Shown one piece after another: positions 45,300-53,275 of a DNA stretch of 64,000 nucleotides (the first letter of the stretch is position 1; the number at the start of each line of letters is the position of its first letter). The notes beneath the pieces are model-generated. The model made no database searches and was not told the DNA's origin. It worked only from the letters and a program-made list of their open reading frames with translations. This DNA comes from Roseisolibacter agri (lineage in GTDB: Bacteria; Gemmatimonadota; Gemmatimonadetes; Gemmatimonadales; Gemmatimonadaceae). The translations under genes were made by a program, and so were the position numbers. Where the stretch lies: assembly GCF_030159095.1 (NCBI RefSeq), contig NZ_BRXS01000007.1, positions 186,001 to 250,000 of the forward strand. Reading direction: 5' to 3'.

Positions 45300-46325
45300 T
45301 CAGCGCGTCGAGCGCTCCCGCAGGTCGAGCAGCTTCTCGACCGTCATCCCGTCCGCCTCCGCCTGGAAGTTCAGCACGATGCGGTGGCGCAGCACGGGCA
45401 GCGCGACCGCGCGCACGTCGTCCAGATCCGGCATCGGGCGCCCATCCATCGCCGCGCGCGCCTTCGCCGCGAGCACCAGCGCCTGCGAGGCGCGCGGGCC
45501 CGCGCCCCAGCCGACGTACTTCTTCATCGCCGCCGACGCCTCCGCCTCGTCCGGACGCGTGCCGCGCACCAGCTGCACGGCGTACTGCACGACGGTCGGC
45601 GGCGCGGGCAGCCGGCGCACCAGGCGCTGCATCGCGCCCAGCCGCTCCGCGGACAGCACCGGCTCCACCCGCGCCTCGTTCGCGCCCGTCGTCGCCGTGA
45701 CGATGCGCTCCTCCTCCTCCCGGCTCGGGTAGCCGACCTTCAGCTCCAGCATGAAGCGGTCGAGCTGCGCCTCGGGGAGCGGATACGTGCCCTCCTGCTC
45801 GATCGGGTTCTGCGTCGCCAGCACGAAGAAGGGCTCCGGCAGCCGATGCGTGGTGCCAGCCGCGGTGACCGCGTGCTCCTGCATCGCCTGCAGCAGCGCG
45901 GCCTGCGTCTTCGGCGGGGCGCGGTTGATCTCGTCCGCCAGCACCATGTTGCCGAAGATCGGGCCGTTCACGAAGCGGAAGACGCGGCGCCCCGTGGCGT
46001 GATCCTCCTCCAGGATCTCCGTCCCCGTGATGTCGCTCGGCATCAGATCGGGCGTGAACTGCACGCGCGAGAACTGGAGGTCGAGCGCCTGCGCCACCGT
46101 CTGTACCAGCAGCGTCTTCGCCAGGCCCGGCACGCCCACCAGCAGCGCGTGCCCGCCGGCCAGCAGCGCCGTCAGCAGGTGATCCACGACCTCGTGCTGG
46201 CCGACCACGCGTCGGGCGATCTGGTCGGCCAGCGCGCGACGCGCGGCAGCCAGCTCGCGCAGCAGGGCGACGTCGTCGCCGGTGGCCTGCGGAGCCGTGG
46301 CGACGGAGGGCGGAGCAGAGGACAT
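45300..46325 (-). CDS. MoxR-family AAA+ ATPase
   Basis: A 341-residue chaperone-type ATPase. Walker A is GVPGLAKT (in [20 protein letters not shown]), Walker B is [19 protein letters not shown] with Asp-Glu, and [17 protein letters not shown] is a MoxR signature. MoxR proteins help cofactor or metal-centre insertion, often with a VWA partner; none is here. ATG at 46325. The upstream gene (minus strand) is the BsuPI lipoprotein, about 120 bases away. Confidence 0.92.
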   Translation of the reverse strand: MSSAPPSVATAPQATGDDVALLRELAAARRALADQIARRVVGQHEVVDHLLTALLAGGHALLVGVPGLAKTLLVQTVAQALDLQFSRVQFTPDLMPSDITGTEILEEDHATGRRVFRFVNGPIFGNMVLADEINRAPPKTQAALLQAMQEHAVTAAGTTHRLPEPFFVLATQNPIEQEGTYPLPEAQLDRFMLELKVGYPSREEEERIVTATTGANEARVEPVLSAERLGAMQRLVRRLPAPPTVVQYAVQLVRGTRPDEAEASAAMKKYVGWGAGPRASQALVLAAKARAAMDGRPMPDLDDVRAVALPVLRHRIVLNFQAEADGMTVEKLLDLRERSTR

Positions 46326-46444
46326 CGGCGTCGAGGTGAGGGTCGCGCCGAAATCAAAACGCGGGGCCGCCCGGATGACAGGGCGGCCCCGCGGGACCGG
46401 ACGTTCAGGACGCGTCAGAACGCCGACGCGTCGTCGTCGCGTGC

Positions 46445-47008
46445 TCAGTGCGCGGCGAGCTGCGCGACGGCTCCCGTGGCAGGCGTCGCGGGCACCACGA
46501 ACGCGCTCTGCTTCACGATCGGGTAGTTCGCGCTCCGCAGCTGCGCCACGACGGTGTAGCGGCCCGGCGCCGGCGCCGCCCAGCGCTCGGCGTACACGAC
46601 GCTGTCGCCCGAGGCGAGCATCTTCGTCTGCATGTTCTGCGTGAACAGGCGCCCGCGGCTCCAGCGCCACACCTCGTGTCCCGCGGCGTCGTAGACCACG
46701 AACTCCTTCGTGCGCCCGTCGGGGAAGGAGAGCTCGACCCGGTGCTTCCCGGGATTCTCCACCGCGAGCGCGAACTCGACGCCGTCCTCCGTGTGCACCG
46801 ACAGCGCCGCGCCGACCAGCGTGTCGCCGCGCGCCCGATGCGGGCGCGGCGCGTGGGTCGCACCGGCGCTCGACGCCTTCGCAGAGTCGGGCGTGCCGGG
46901 GCGCACGGTGGCGAGCAGCTCCCCACCGACGTGGGGGAGCGGGCCGCCGCACGCGAACACGGCCGCGGCGGCGGCGAGGAGGGGAAGAACGGCGAGTCGG
47001 CGATCCAT
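46445..47008 (-). CDS. BsuPI-domain lipoprotein
   Basis: A 187-residue protein with signal peptide and lipobox ([13 protein letters not shown]), a linker, then a BsuPI-like beta-sandwich ([19 protein letters not shown] to [17 protein letters not shown]). BsuPI domains were first described as a proteinase inhibitor in Bacillus. Here it may be a surface or periplasmic inhibitor. It faces away from the atp operon; the two are divergent with about 240 bases between. Confidence 0.8.
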   Translation of the reverse strand: MDRRLAVLPLLAAAAAVFACGGPLPHVGGELLATVRPGTPDSAKASSAGATHAPRPHRARGDTLVGAALSVHTEDGVEFALAVENPGKHRVELSFPDGRTKEFVVYDAAGHEVWRWSRGRLFTQNMQTKMLASGDSVVYAERWAAPAPGRYTVVAQLRSANYPIVKQSAFVVPATPATGAVAQLAAH

Positions 47009-47205
47009 GACGGGGCGGCGCGGCGGGGGCGGGAGGGCGCCGGGAGCGGGCCGATCGACCGTGTCGACCCTGGGAGCTGCCGGGCGGCAACCTACCGTTG
47101 TACGGACGAGCCGTCAACCGTTTGGTCACAGCGTAAGTGAAGGCGGATGCGCGACTTGCGGGCTCGCCTTCTGTTCGGCGTCTGTTCGGGAAGGGCGGGG
47201 AATCT

Positions 47206-47229
47206 CGCTTGCGAAAAATTTCACAAGCG
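47206..47229. promoter_or_regulatory. Dyad overlapping the atp promoter
   Basis: CGCTTG-C-GAAA, AA, TTTC-A-CAAGCG: a near-perfect 24-base inverted repeat with one mismatched pair. It covers the -35 box and spacer, where a repressor would bind. Confidence 0.5.
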
Positions 47230-47236
47230 CTAGATT
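47209..47236 (+). promoter_or_regulatory. Promoter of the atp F0 operon
   Basis: TTGCGA (47209-47214), 16-base spacer, TAGATT (47231-47236). The atpZ ATG is at 47247, about 10 bases after the -10 box, so the transcript would have a leader of only a few bases. Confidence 0.5.
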
Positions 47237-47246
47237 CCCGGCCGCG

Positions 47247-47573
47247 ATGAACCCGGAGGCTCAGGGCTCGACCGATCCCGAACGGCCGGGCCGAACGCCG
47301 GAAACGGCACCCGACGCCGCACCACGCCCGACGCCCACCGGCGACGGCGCGAGCGGCCTCGCGCTGGCCGGTCTGGGCTTCCAGTTCGCCGTCTCGCTCG
47401 TGGTGTTCTACTACCTCGGGCAGTGGCTCGACCGACGCTTCGGGACGGCGCCGGTCTTTTTGTTGGTCTGCATGCTCGCGGGCGCGGGCGCTTCCTTCTA
47501 CGCCATGTACACGCAGCTCATGCGCGCACAGCGCCGCGCCGACGAGGCGCGCCGCGGGAATCGCGCGCCATGA
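47247..47573 (+). CDS. AtpZ-like F1F0 ATPase accessory subunit
   Basis: A 108-residue protein with an Asp/Pro-rich N-terminus and two membrane helices ([20 protein letters not shown] and [18 protein letters not shown]). It matches AtpZ/AtpI-type small accessory proteins found before atpB, which help Mg2+ supply or c-ring assembly. Its stop overlaps the next start. Confidence 0.8.
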   Translation: MNPEAQGSTDPERPGRTPETAPDAAPRPTPTGDGASGLALAGLGFQFAVSLVVFYYLGQWLDRRFGTAPVFLLVCMLAGAGASFYAMYTQLMRAQRRADEARRGNRAP

Positions 47574-47938
47574 CGGCCATGACGATGGGTCGCGCCCTCG
47601 CGCTGTTCGCGCTCGTCGCCGCGGCGGTCGTGGTGGTGGGCGGCTGGATCCTGACGCTGGTCTACCCGGGCGAGGCGGCCCGGCACGCCATCGTCGCCAG
47701 CGCGGTCGTCGCGTTCGTGGTGCAGCTGGTCGCGTTCGCGATCGCGCGGCGCGCGGCGCAGCGCTCCAACGCGGTGGCGGGATGGGGCCTCGGCGCCCTG
47801 CTCCGGATGATGGTGTTCGCGCTCTACGCGCTGGTGCTCGTGAAGGCGCTCGGCCTCGTGTCGACGCCGGCGCTCATCAGCCTCGCGGTCTTCCTGTTCG
47901 TCTCCACGCTCGTCGAACCTCTGCTGCTGAACGTATGA
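47570..47938 (+). CDS. AtpI-like ATP synthase accessory protein
   Basis: A 122-residue protein with four predicted membrane helices. Position between atpZ and atpB and the C-terminal [19 protein letters not shown] match AtpI-family proteins. It may assist c-ring assembly. It overlaps both neighbours by 4 bases. Confidence 0.7.
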   Translation: MTAMTMGRALALFALVAAAVVVVGGWILTLVYPGEAARHAIVASAVVAFVVQLVAFAIARRAAQRSNAVAGWGLGALLRMMVFALYALVLVKALGLVSTPALISLAVFLFVSTLVEPLLLNV

Positions 47939-49023
47939 GACTGTTCGGCTCTCTCGCGCTCGCTGCGTCGCTGGCCCTCGCGGGCGCGCCGGCGCGCGCG
48001 CAGGATGCCCACGGCGCCGCGCCCGCGGCGCCGACGGCCCAGCCCTCGGCGGTCGACACGTCGTCGGCCGCCACGGTCGGCGGGACCTCCGCCGCGGTCG
48101 GCACCGCCGAGCAGCACGGCGCCGCGCCGACGACCGTCGCCGACGTCGCGGCGCAGGGACACGCGGCCTCGCCCGCGCAGGCCGTGGACATCATCACGCC
48201 GCACATCACCGACGCGCACGCGATCGAGTATCCGTGCATCAGCGGCGACTACGCGATGCTGACGTGCGAGGCGCACCTGCCCACGGGCTGGATCGTGCCG
48301 ATCGGATCGTACCAGCTGGACCTGTCGCCCACGAAGCACGTCGTGATGATGCTGCTCGCCAGCCTCATCGCCTGCGTGGTGCTGATCGGCGCGGCACGCG
48401 CGCACAAGCGGCACTCGCACGCGGCCGGCCACCCGAAGGGCTTCGCGGCCGGCATCGAGGCGATGGTGCTCTACATCCGCGACGAGGTGGCGCTGAAGAA
48501 CCTCGGGCACCACGGCGAGAAGTACGTGCCGTTCATCCTGACGCTCTTCTTCTTCATCCTGTTCGCGAACCTGCTCGGCCTGATCCCGTACGGCTCGACG
48601 GCCACTGGCAACATCTCGGTGACCGCGATGCTCGCCATCATCACGTTCCTGGTGGTGGAGTTCGCGGGCATGCGCGCGCAGGGGATCGGCTACCTGAACA
48701 CGATCTTCTACTGGAACAAGGATCTGCCGATCTACATGCGGATCCCGATGTTCCTGATCATGAGCCCGATCGAGCTCGTCGGAAAGATCGCGAAGCCGTT
48801 CGCGCTCGCGATCCGTCTGTTCGCCAACATGACGGCGGGTCACATCGTCGTGCTCGCGCTCATCGGCCTGATCTTCCTGTTCAGGAGCGCCGCGTCGGGT
48901 GCGCCGTTCCTCGCCGCCTCGGCGATCATGGTGCTCGAGCTGTTCGTGGCGTTCCTGCAGGCGTTCATCTTCGCGCTGCTCTCGTCGGTGTTCATCGGCC
49001 AGATCCGCGAGGCACATCACTGA
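47935..49023 (+). CDS. atpB: ATP synthase F0 subunit a
   Basis: A 362-residue subunit, long because it begins with a signal-peptide-like segment (LFGSLALAASLALAGAPARAQD) and about 70 Ala/Thr/Gly-rich residues before the membrane core. The catalytic Arg lies in ALAIRLFANMTAGH. FFFILFANLLGLIPYGSTATGNISV is the family signature. An Ala-rich N-terminal extension with signal peptide also occurs in Bacteroidetes-type a subunits. A strong hairpin overlaps its last codons. Confidence 0.93.
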   Translation: MRLFGSLALAASLALAGAPARAQDAHGAAPAAPTAQPSAVDTSSAATVGGTSAAVGTAEQHGAAPTTVADVAAQGHAASPAQAVDIITPHITDAHAIEYPCISGDYAMLTCEAHLPTGWIVPIGSYQLDLSPTKHVVMMLLASLIACVVLIGAARAHKRHSHAAGHPKGFAAGIEAMVLYIRDEVALKNLGHHGEKYVPFILTLFFFILFANLLGLIPYGSTATGNISVTAMLAIITFLVVEFAGMRAQGIGYLNTIFYWNKDLPIYMRIPMFLIMSPIELVGKIAKPFALAIRLFANMTAGHIVVLALIGLIFLFRSAASGAPFLAASAIMVLELFVAFLQAFIFALLSSVFIGQIREAHH

Positions 49024-49048
49024 GCGACGCGTAGCGTCGCTCAGTGAT
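49016..49048 (+). other. Perfect hairpin over the atpB stop codon
   Basis: ATCACTGAGCGACGC (49016-49030), loop GTA, and exact complement 49034-49048. It begins in the last two codons of atpB. No T tract follows. It could be an attenuator, or an RNA processing or stability element that lets the c subunit be made in excess. Confidence 0.65.
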
Positions 49049-49291
49049 GTCATCGATGTCCTGTCGTCGCGGCTGATCGCCGCGACTCCCTGCGCCGGGC
49101 CTCGTCCGGTGTGGCGTACGACGGAAAGCTCGTAGTCAGTCGCGGCGGAACCGCTCCACCCGCTGCGACACGTACCCGGCCGGGTGGCCGGGAAGGCTCG
49201 CTGGATCTCGCGATCCGATGGCGGGCAGCACGGCGGCGCAGCGATGCGCGAGGTGCGGAGCCACGGCACTTCCCGATTCCTCTCAAAGACA

Positions 49292-49564
49292 ATGTCGATC
49301 CTTCCCCTGCTCCAGGCGGCCGCCGAGACGGCCAGCGACAGCCGCGGTCTCATCTCCATCGGCGCCGGTCTTGGCGGCGGCCTCGCCGTGCTCGGCGCCG
49401 GCCTCGGCATCGGCAACATCGGTGGTCGCGCGGTCGAGGGCATGGCCCGTCAGCCCGAGGCGGCCGGCCGCATCCAGACCGCCGCGCTGATCCTCGCCGC
49501 CCTCATCGAGGGCGTGGCGCTCTTCGGCGCCGTGATCGCGTTCCAGCTCCAGGGCAAGGTCTGA
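49292..49564 (+). CDS. atpE: ATP synthase F0 subunit c
   Basis: A 90-residue proteolipid with two helices: GAGLGGGLAVLGAGLGIGNI and AALILAALIEGVALFGAVIA. The loop ARQPEA is the F1-binding RQP motif and the ion-binding Glu is in ALIEG. I do not see the extra residues typical of Na+ specificity, so a proton ring is likely. 268 bases separate it from atpB. Confidence 0.95.
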   Translation: MSILPLLQAAAETASDSRGLISIGAGLGGGLAVLGAGLGIGNIGGRAVEGMARQPEAAGRIQTAALILAALIEGVALFGAVIAFQLQGKV

Positions 49565-49666
49565 GTTCAGCCGCGCGGCGGGGTGTCCTCGTGGCACCCC
49601 GTCGCGTGATCCCGGCGCGGGCTTCGGCGTCCGCCGCCTCCGCGCCCCTTCCAGAGTGACCCTCCG

Positions 49667-50290
49667 ATGCGCACGCCCCTTCGCTCGCTTTCGCGTCCGC
49701 TGGCCCTCGCCGCCCTGAGCGCCGTCGCCGCCCGACCCGCCCTCGCGCAGGAGGCGGAGCACGGCGCCGCCGGCGCCGCGGCCGGCGGCGGGCTGCTCGA
49801 CCCGCACGCGGGGCTGATGGTCTGGACGCTGCTGATCTTCGCCGTCCTCCTCTTCATCCTCACGAAGTTCGCGTTCAAGCCGCTGACCGCCGCCGTCGAG
49901 GCGCGCGAGAAGGCGCTCGAGGATGCGATCGCCGGCGCGAAGCGCGACCGGGAGGAGGCCCAGCGCCTGCTCGCCGAGCAGCGCGCGCAGCTCGAGGGCT
50001 CGCGCGGCGAGGCGCAGAAGCTGATCGCCGACGCGCGCGCCGCGGGCGAGAAGATGCGCGCCGACCTGCTCGAGCAGACGCGCCAGCAGCAGGCCGAGCT
50101 CCTCGATCGCGCCCGCCGCGACATCGACGCGGAGCGCGAGCGCGCGATCGCCGACCTGCGCCGCGAGGCGGTGGACCTCGCCCTCGCCGGCGCGTCCAAG
50201 GTCATCGAGCGCAACCTCGACGACGCGAGCAACCGCCAGCTCGTCGAGCAGTTCCTCTCGACGATCCCGACGAACGGGGCGCGCCGCTGA
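49667..50290 (+). CDS. atpF: ATP synthase F0 subunit b
   Basis: A 207-residue stator subunit with one membrane helix (LMVWTLLIFAVLLFILTKFAF) followed by a long alpha-helix (EAREKALEDAIAGAKRDREE onward). It carries an unusual N-terminal signal-like extension (LALAALSAVAARPALAQEAE). Its stop shares an A with the atpH start (TGATG). Confidence 0.92.
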   Translation: MRTPLRSLSRPLALAALSAVAARPALAQEAEHGAAGAAAGGGLLDPHAGLMVWTLLIFAVLLFILTKFAFKPLTAAVEAREKALEDAIAGAKRDREEAQRLLAEQRAQLEGSRGEAQKLIADARAAGEKMRADLLEQTRQQQAELLDRARRDIDAERERAIADLRREAVDLALAGASKVIERNLDDASNRQLVEQFLSTIPTNGARR

Positions 50291-50829
50291 TGCGCGACGC
50301 CACGATCGCCCGCAACTACGCGGACGTGCTGCTCTCCCTCGCCCGCAAGGGCGAGGACCCGCACGGCTGGGGGCGGATGGCGCGCGAGCTCGCCGAGTCG
50401 ATCGAGGGCGACGCGAAGCTGCGCCACTTCCTCGAGTCGCCGCGCGTCGCGGCCGACCAGAAGAACGAGGTGCTGGCCAAGGCGTTCCAGGATCGCTTCC
50501 CGCGTGTCCTCGTCCGCTACCTCCAGACGCTCGTGACGAAGGGGCGACAGATGCTACTGCCGCAGATCGTCACCGAGTACTACAACCTGCTCGACGAGGC
50601 CGAGGGGCGCGTGCACGCGCGCGTCACGACGGCGCGCCCGACCACGCCGCAGGACGAGGCCGCGATCGCGGCGCAGCTCACGCGCGCGTTCGGCAAGCAG
50701 GTCGTCCCGCACGTGGTCGTGAACCCGGCGATCCTCGGCGGCGTGGTGGTGAAAATGGGCGACACGGTGATGGACGGCTCGGTGCGCCGCCGCCTGGCGA
50801 TGCTGCGCGCCCGCATGACCGCGCGCTGA
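50290..50829 (+). CDS. atpH: ATP synthase F1 subunit delta
   Basis: A 179-residue stator subunit (ARNYADVLLSLARKGE; VVVNPAILGGVVVKMGDTVMDGSVRRRL at the C-terminus, a family signature). It is the last gene of the operon: alpha, gamma, beta and epsilon do not follow. It overlaps atpF by one base. Confidence 0.95.
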   Translation: MRDATIARNYADVLLSLARKGEDPHGWGRMARELAESIEGDAKLRHFLESPRVAADQKNEVLAKAFQDRFPRVLVRYLQTLVTKGRQMLLPQIVTEYYNLLDEAEGRVHARVTTARPTTPQDEAAIAAQLTRAFGKQVVPHVVVNPAILGGVVVKMGDTVMDGSVRRRLAMLRARMTAR

Positions 50830-50858
50830 TCGCGCCCGACGCAGGATCCCGCACGACG

Positions 50859-50895
50859 CCGCGCGCCGGCCGCCTCAGAGGCGGCCGGCGCGCGG
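50859..50895 (+). terminator. Terminator of the atp operon
   Basis: An 18-bp perfect stem (50859-50876 with 50878-50895) 30 bases after atpH. It confirms that the transcript ends before any F1 catalytic subunits. Confidence 0.75.
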
Positions 50896-51018
50896 TCGTT
50901 TCGGGCCCGCGCGCAGCGGTGCGGCTTGACACCCCGTGCACCCGGCGCGAGCGTCGACGGTACGGTCGGGCGCGTCCGCGTCCACCGTCGCTCGGTCCAG
51001 ACCGCCGGAGGACCCGTC

Positions 51019-53211
51019 GTGGCGACGTTTCCGCGCATCCGCGTCCGTCTGCTCGCGCTCTCGTGCACGCTGCCGCTCGTCGCGACGACGGCGCTCGCCC
51101 AGACCAGTGCGCAGCCCGTCGCCGCCACGATGGCCGCATCTCCACGGCCGCCCGTGGCCGAGCGCGTGCCGCGTGTCGACACGCTCCACGGTGAGGTGCG
51201 CACGGACGACTTCTTCTGGATGAAGCAGAAGAAGGACGCCCGGGTCATCGCGTACCTCGAAGCGGAGAACGCGTACACGGACGCGATGACCGCGCACACG
51301 GCGGGGCTGCGTGACACGCTCTACCGCGAGATGCTCGGCCGCCTGAAGCAGACGGACCTCTCGGTGCCGTACCGCGACAACGGCTACTGGTACTACACGC
51401 GCACCGAGGAAGGGAAGTCGTACCCGATCATCTGCCGGCGGAAGGGGACGATGGCGGCGCCGGAGGAGATCGTCCTCGACCAGAACGCGCTCGCGGCGGG
51501 GAAGAAGTTCCACGCGCTCGGCGGGTGGGACGTGAGCCCGGACGGCCAGCGGCTCCTCTACCTGCAGGACACGACCGCATTCCGCGAGTACACGCTGTAC
51601 GTGAAGGACCTGCCGTCGGGCCGGCTCGTGGACTCGATCCCGAACGTCTGGAACGGCACCGCGTGGGCCGACGACGACCGCACCTTCTTCTACATGACCG
51701 CGGACTCCGCCAAGCGCGGCAACGCGGTCTGGCGGCACGTCACGGGGCAGCCGCGCGGCGCGGACGCGAACGTGTTCCGCGAGGACTCGGTCCTCTACAA
51801 CGTGTCCGTCTACCGGTCGCGCAACGGGCGGCACGTGCTGATCCCGACGTCGAGCTTCACGACGTCCGAGTGGCGGACGATCCCGACCGCCGCGCCCAAC
51901 ACGCCACCGAGGCTCGTCGCCGCGCGCCGCGACGGCGTCGAGTACGACGTCGAGCCGGCGGAGGGCGCGTTCCTCATCCGCACCAACGCCGACGGCGCGC
52001 GCAACTTCAAGGTCGTCCGCGCGCCCGAGCACGATCCCTCGCCGCGCAACTGGGCGGACTGGATCCCCCATCGCGACTCGGCCTTCGTGGAGAACGTGGA
52101 CGCGTTCCGGGGCTTCGTCGTCGTGCAGGAGCGCACGGGCGGGATCCGGCGCGTGCGCATCCACGATCCGGCGACCGGCGCGGCGCACACCGTCGCGATG
52201 CCCGAGGAGGCGTACGGCGTCTTCGCCAGCGCGAACGCGGAGTACGACACGCCGACGTACCGCCTCAGCTACTCGTCGCTGGTGACGCCGAGCACCGTCT
52301 ACGACTACCGCGTGGTGGAGCGGCGGCTGGAGGTGCGGAAGCGCACCGAGGTGCCGACGTACGATCCGTCGCGCTACGAGGTGCGGCGCGCGATGGCGCC
52401 GGCGCGCGACGGCACGCCCGTGCCCGTGTCGATCCTGATGCGGAAGGGGACCGCGCTCGACGGCCGGAGCCCGCTCCTGCTCTATGCCTACGGCTCGTAC
52501 GGCGCGACGACCGAGCCGACCTTCCGCTCCTCGGTGTTCAGCCTCGTCGACCGCGGCTTCGTCTACGCCATCGCGCACATCCGCGGCGGGCAGGAGATGG
52601 GGCGCGGCTGGTACGACGACGGCAAGATGCTGAAGAAACGGAACACCTTCTTCGACTTCGAGGACGTCGCCGACTGGCTCGTGCGGTCGCGCTACACGTC
52701 GGTCGACCGCCTCGTCGCCAACGGCGGCAGCGCTGGTGGGCTGCTGATGGGCGTCGTCGCCAACGAGCGTCCGGAGCTGTTCCGCGCGATCGTCGCCGAC
52801 GTGCCGTTCGTGGATGTCGTCAACACGATGCTCGACGCGTCGCTGCCCCTCACGGCGCAGGAGTGGCTGCAGTGGGGCAACCCGCAGGTGCGGGCCGAGT
52901 ACGAGTACCTGAAGACGTACTCGCCGTACGACAACGTGCGCGCGCAGCGCTATCCATGGCTGCTGGTCACCAGCTCGCTCAACGACTCGCAGGTCGGCTT
53001 CCACGAGCCGACCAAGTGGGTGGCGAAGCTCCGCACGTTGAAGACCGACGGCAACCCGCTGCTGCTGCGCATGAACATGGCGGGCGGCCACGGCGGCAGC
53101 TCGGGGCGCTACGACCAGCTGCGCGAGCAGGCGTTCCGCTACGCCTTCATGCTGGACGCGGTAGGGCTGGCGGGGCGCGCGGGCGCACCGCGGGCGGCCT
53201 TCACCCCCTGA
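51019..53211 (+). CDS. Exported oligopeptidase B-like S9A peptidase
   Basis: A 730-residue serine peptidase. GTG 51019 opens a signal peptide (RVRLLALSCTLPLVATTALAQ), better than the upstream TTG at 50926. N-terminal propeller (residues 60-420), then the alpha/beta-hydrolase domain: nucleophile in NGGSAGGLLMG, Asp region (NDSQVGFHEP) and His in AGGHGGSSGR. YGSYGATTEP and HIRGGQEMGRGWYDDGK are family motifs. The S9A/PtrB type cleaves after basic residues in short peptides. Confidence 0.9.
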   Translation: MATFPRIRVRLLALSCTLPLVATTALAQTSAQPVAATMAASPRPPVAERVPRVDTLHGEVRTDDFFWMKQKKDARVIAYLEAENAYTDAMTAHTAGLRDTLYREMLGRLKQTDLSVPYRDNGYWYYTRTEEGKSYPIICRRKGTMAAPEEIVLDQNALAAGKKFHALGGWDVSPDGQRLLYLQDTTAFREYTLYVKDLPSGRLVDSIPNVWNGTAWADDDRTFFYMTADSAKRGNAVWRHVTGQPRGADANVFREDSVLYNVSVYRSRNGRHVLIPTSSFTTSEWRTIPTAAPNTPPRLVAARRDGVEYDVEPAEGAFLIRTNADGARNFKVVRAPEHDPSPRNWADWIPHRDSAFVENVDAFRGFVVVQERTGGIRRVRIHDPATGAAHTVAMPEEAYGVFASANAEYDTPTYRLSYSSLVTPSTVYDYRVVERRLEVRKRTEVPTYDPSRYEVRRAMAPARDGTPVPVSILMRKGTALDGRSPLLLYAYGSYGATTEPTFRSSVFSLVDRGFVYAIAHIRGGQEMGRGWYDDGKMLKKRNTFFDFEDVADWLVRSRYTSVDRLVANGGSAGGLLMGVVANERPELFRAIVADVPFVDVVNTMLDASLPLTAQEWLQWGNPQVRAEYEYLKTYSPYDNVRAQRYPWLLVTSSLNDSQVGFHEPTKWVAKLRTLKTDGNPLLLRMNMAGGHGGSSGRYDQLREQAFRYAFMLDAVGLAGRAGAPRAAFTP

Positions 53212-53246
53212 GCCGCGGACGGATGCGGCGGCGCGCGCCGGCCGGG

Positions 53247-53252
53247 TAGATT
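53247..53252 (+). promoter_or_regulatory. Possible -10 box of the M1 peptidase gene
   Basis: TAGATTGC, 23 bases before ATG 53276. No clear -35. Confidence 0.35.
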
Positions 53253-53275
53253 GCGCCGACCAGAACCCGGACTCG

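Noticed and set aside
50926-51018. Upstream TTG start for the S9A peptidase
   Set aside because: It would place 31 Arg/Pro/Gly-rich residues before a good signal peptide that begins at GTG 51019.
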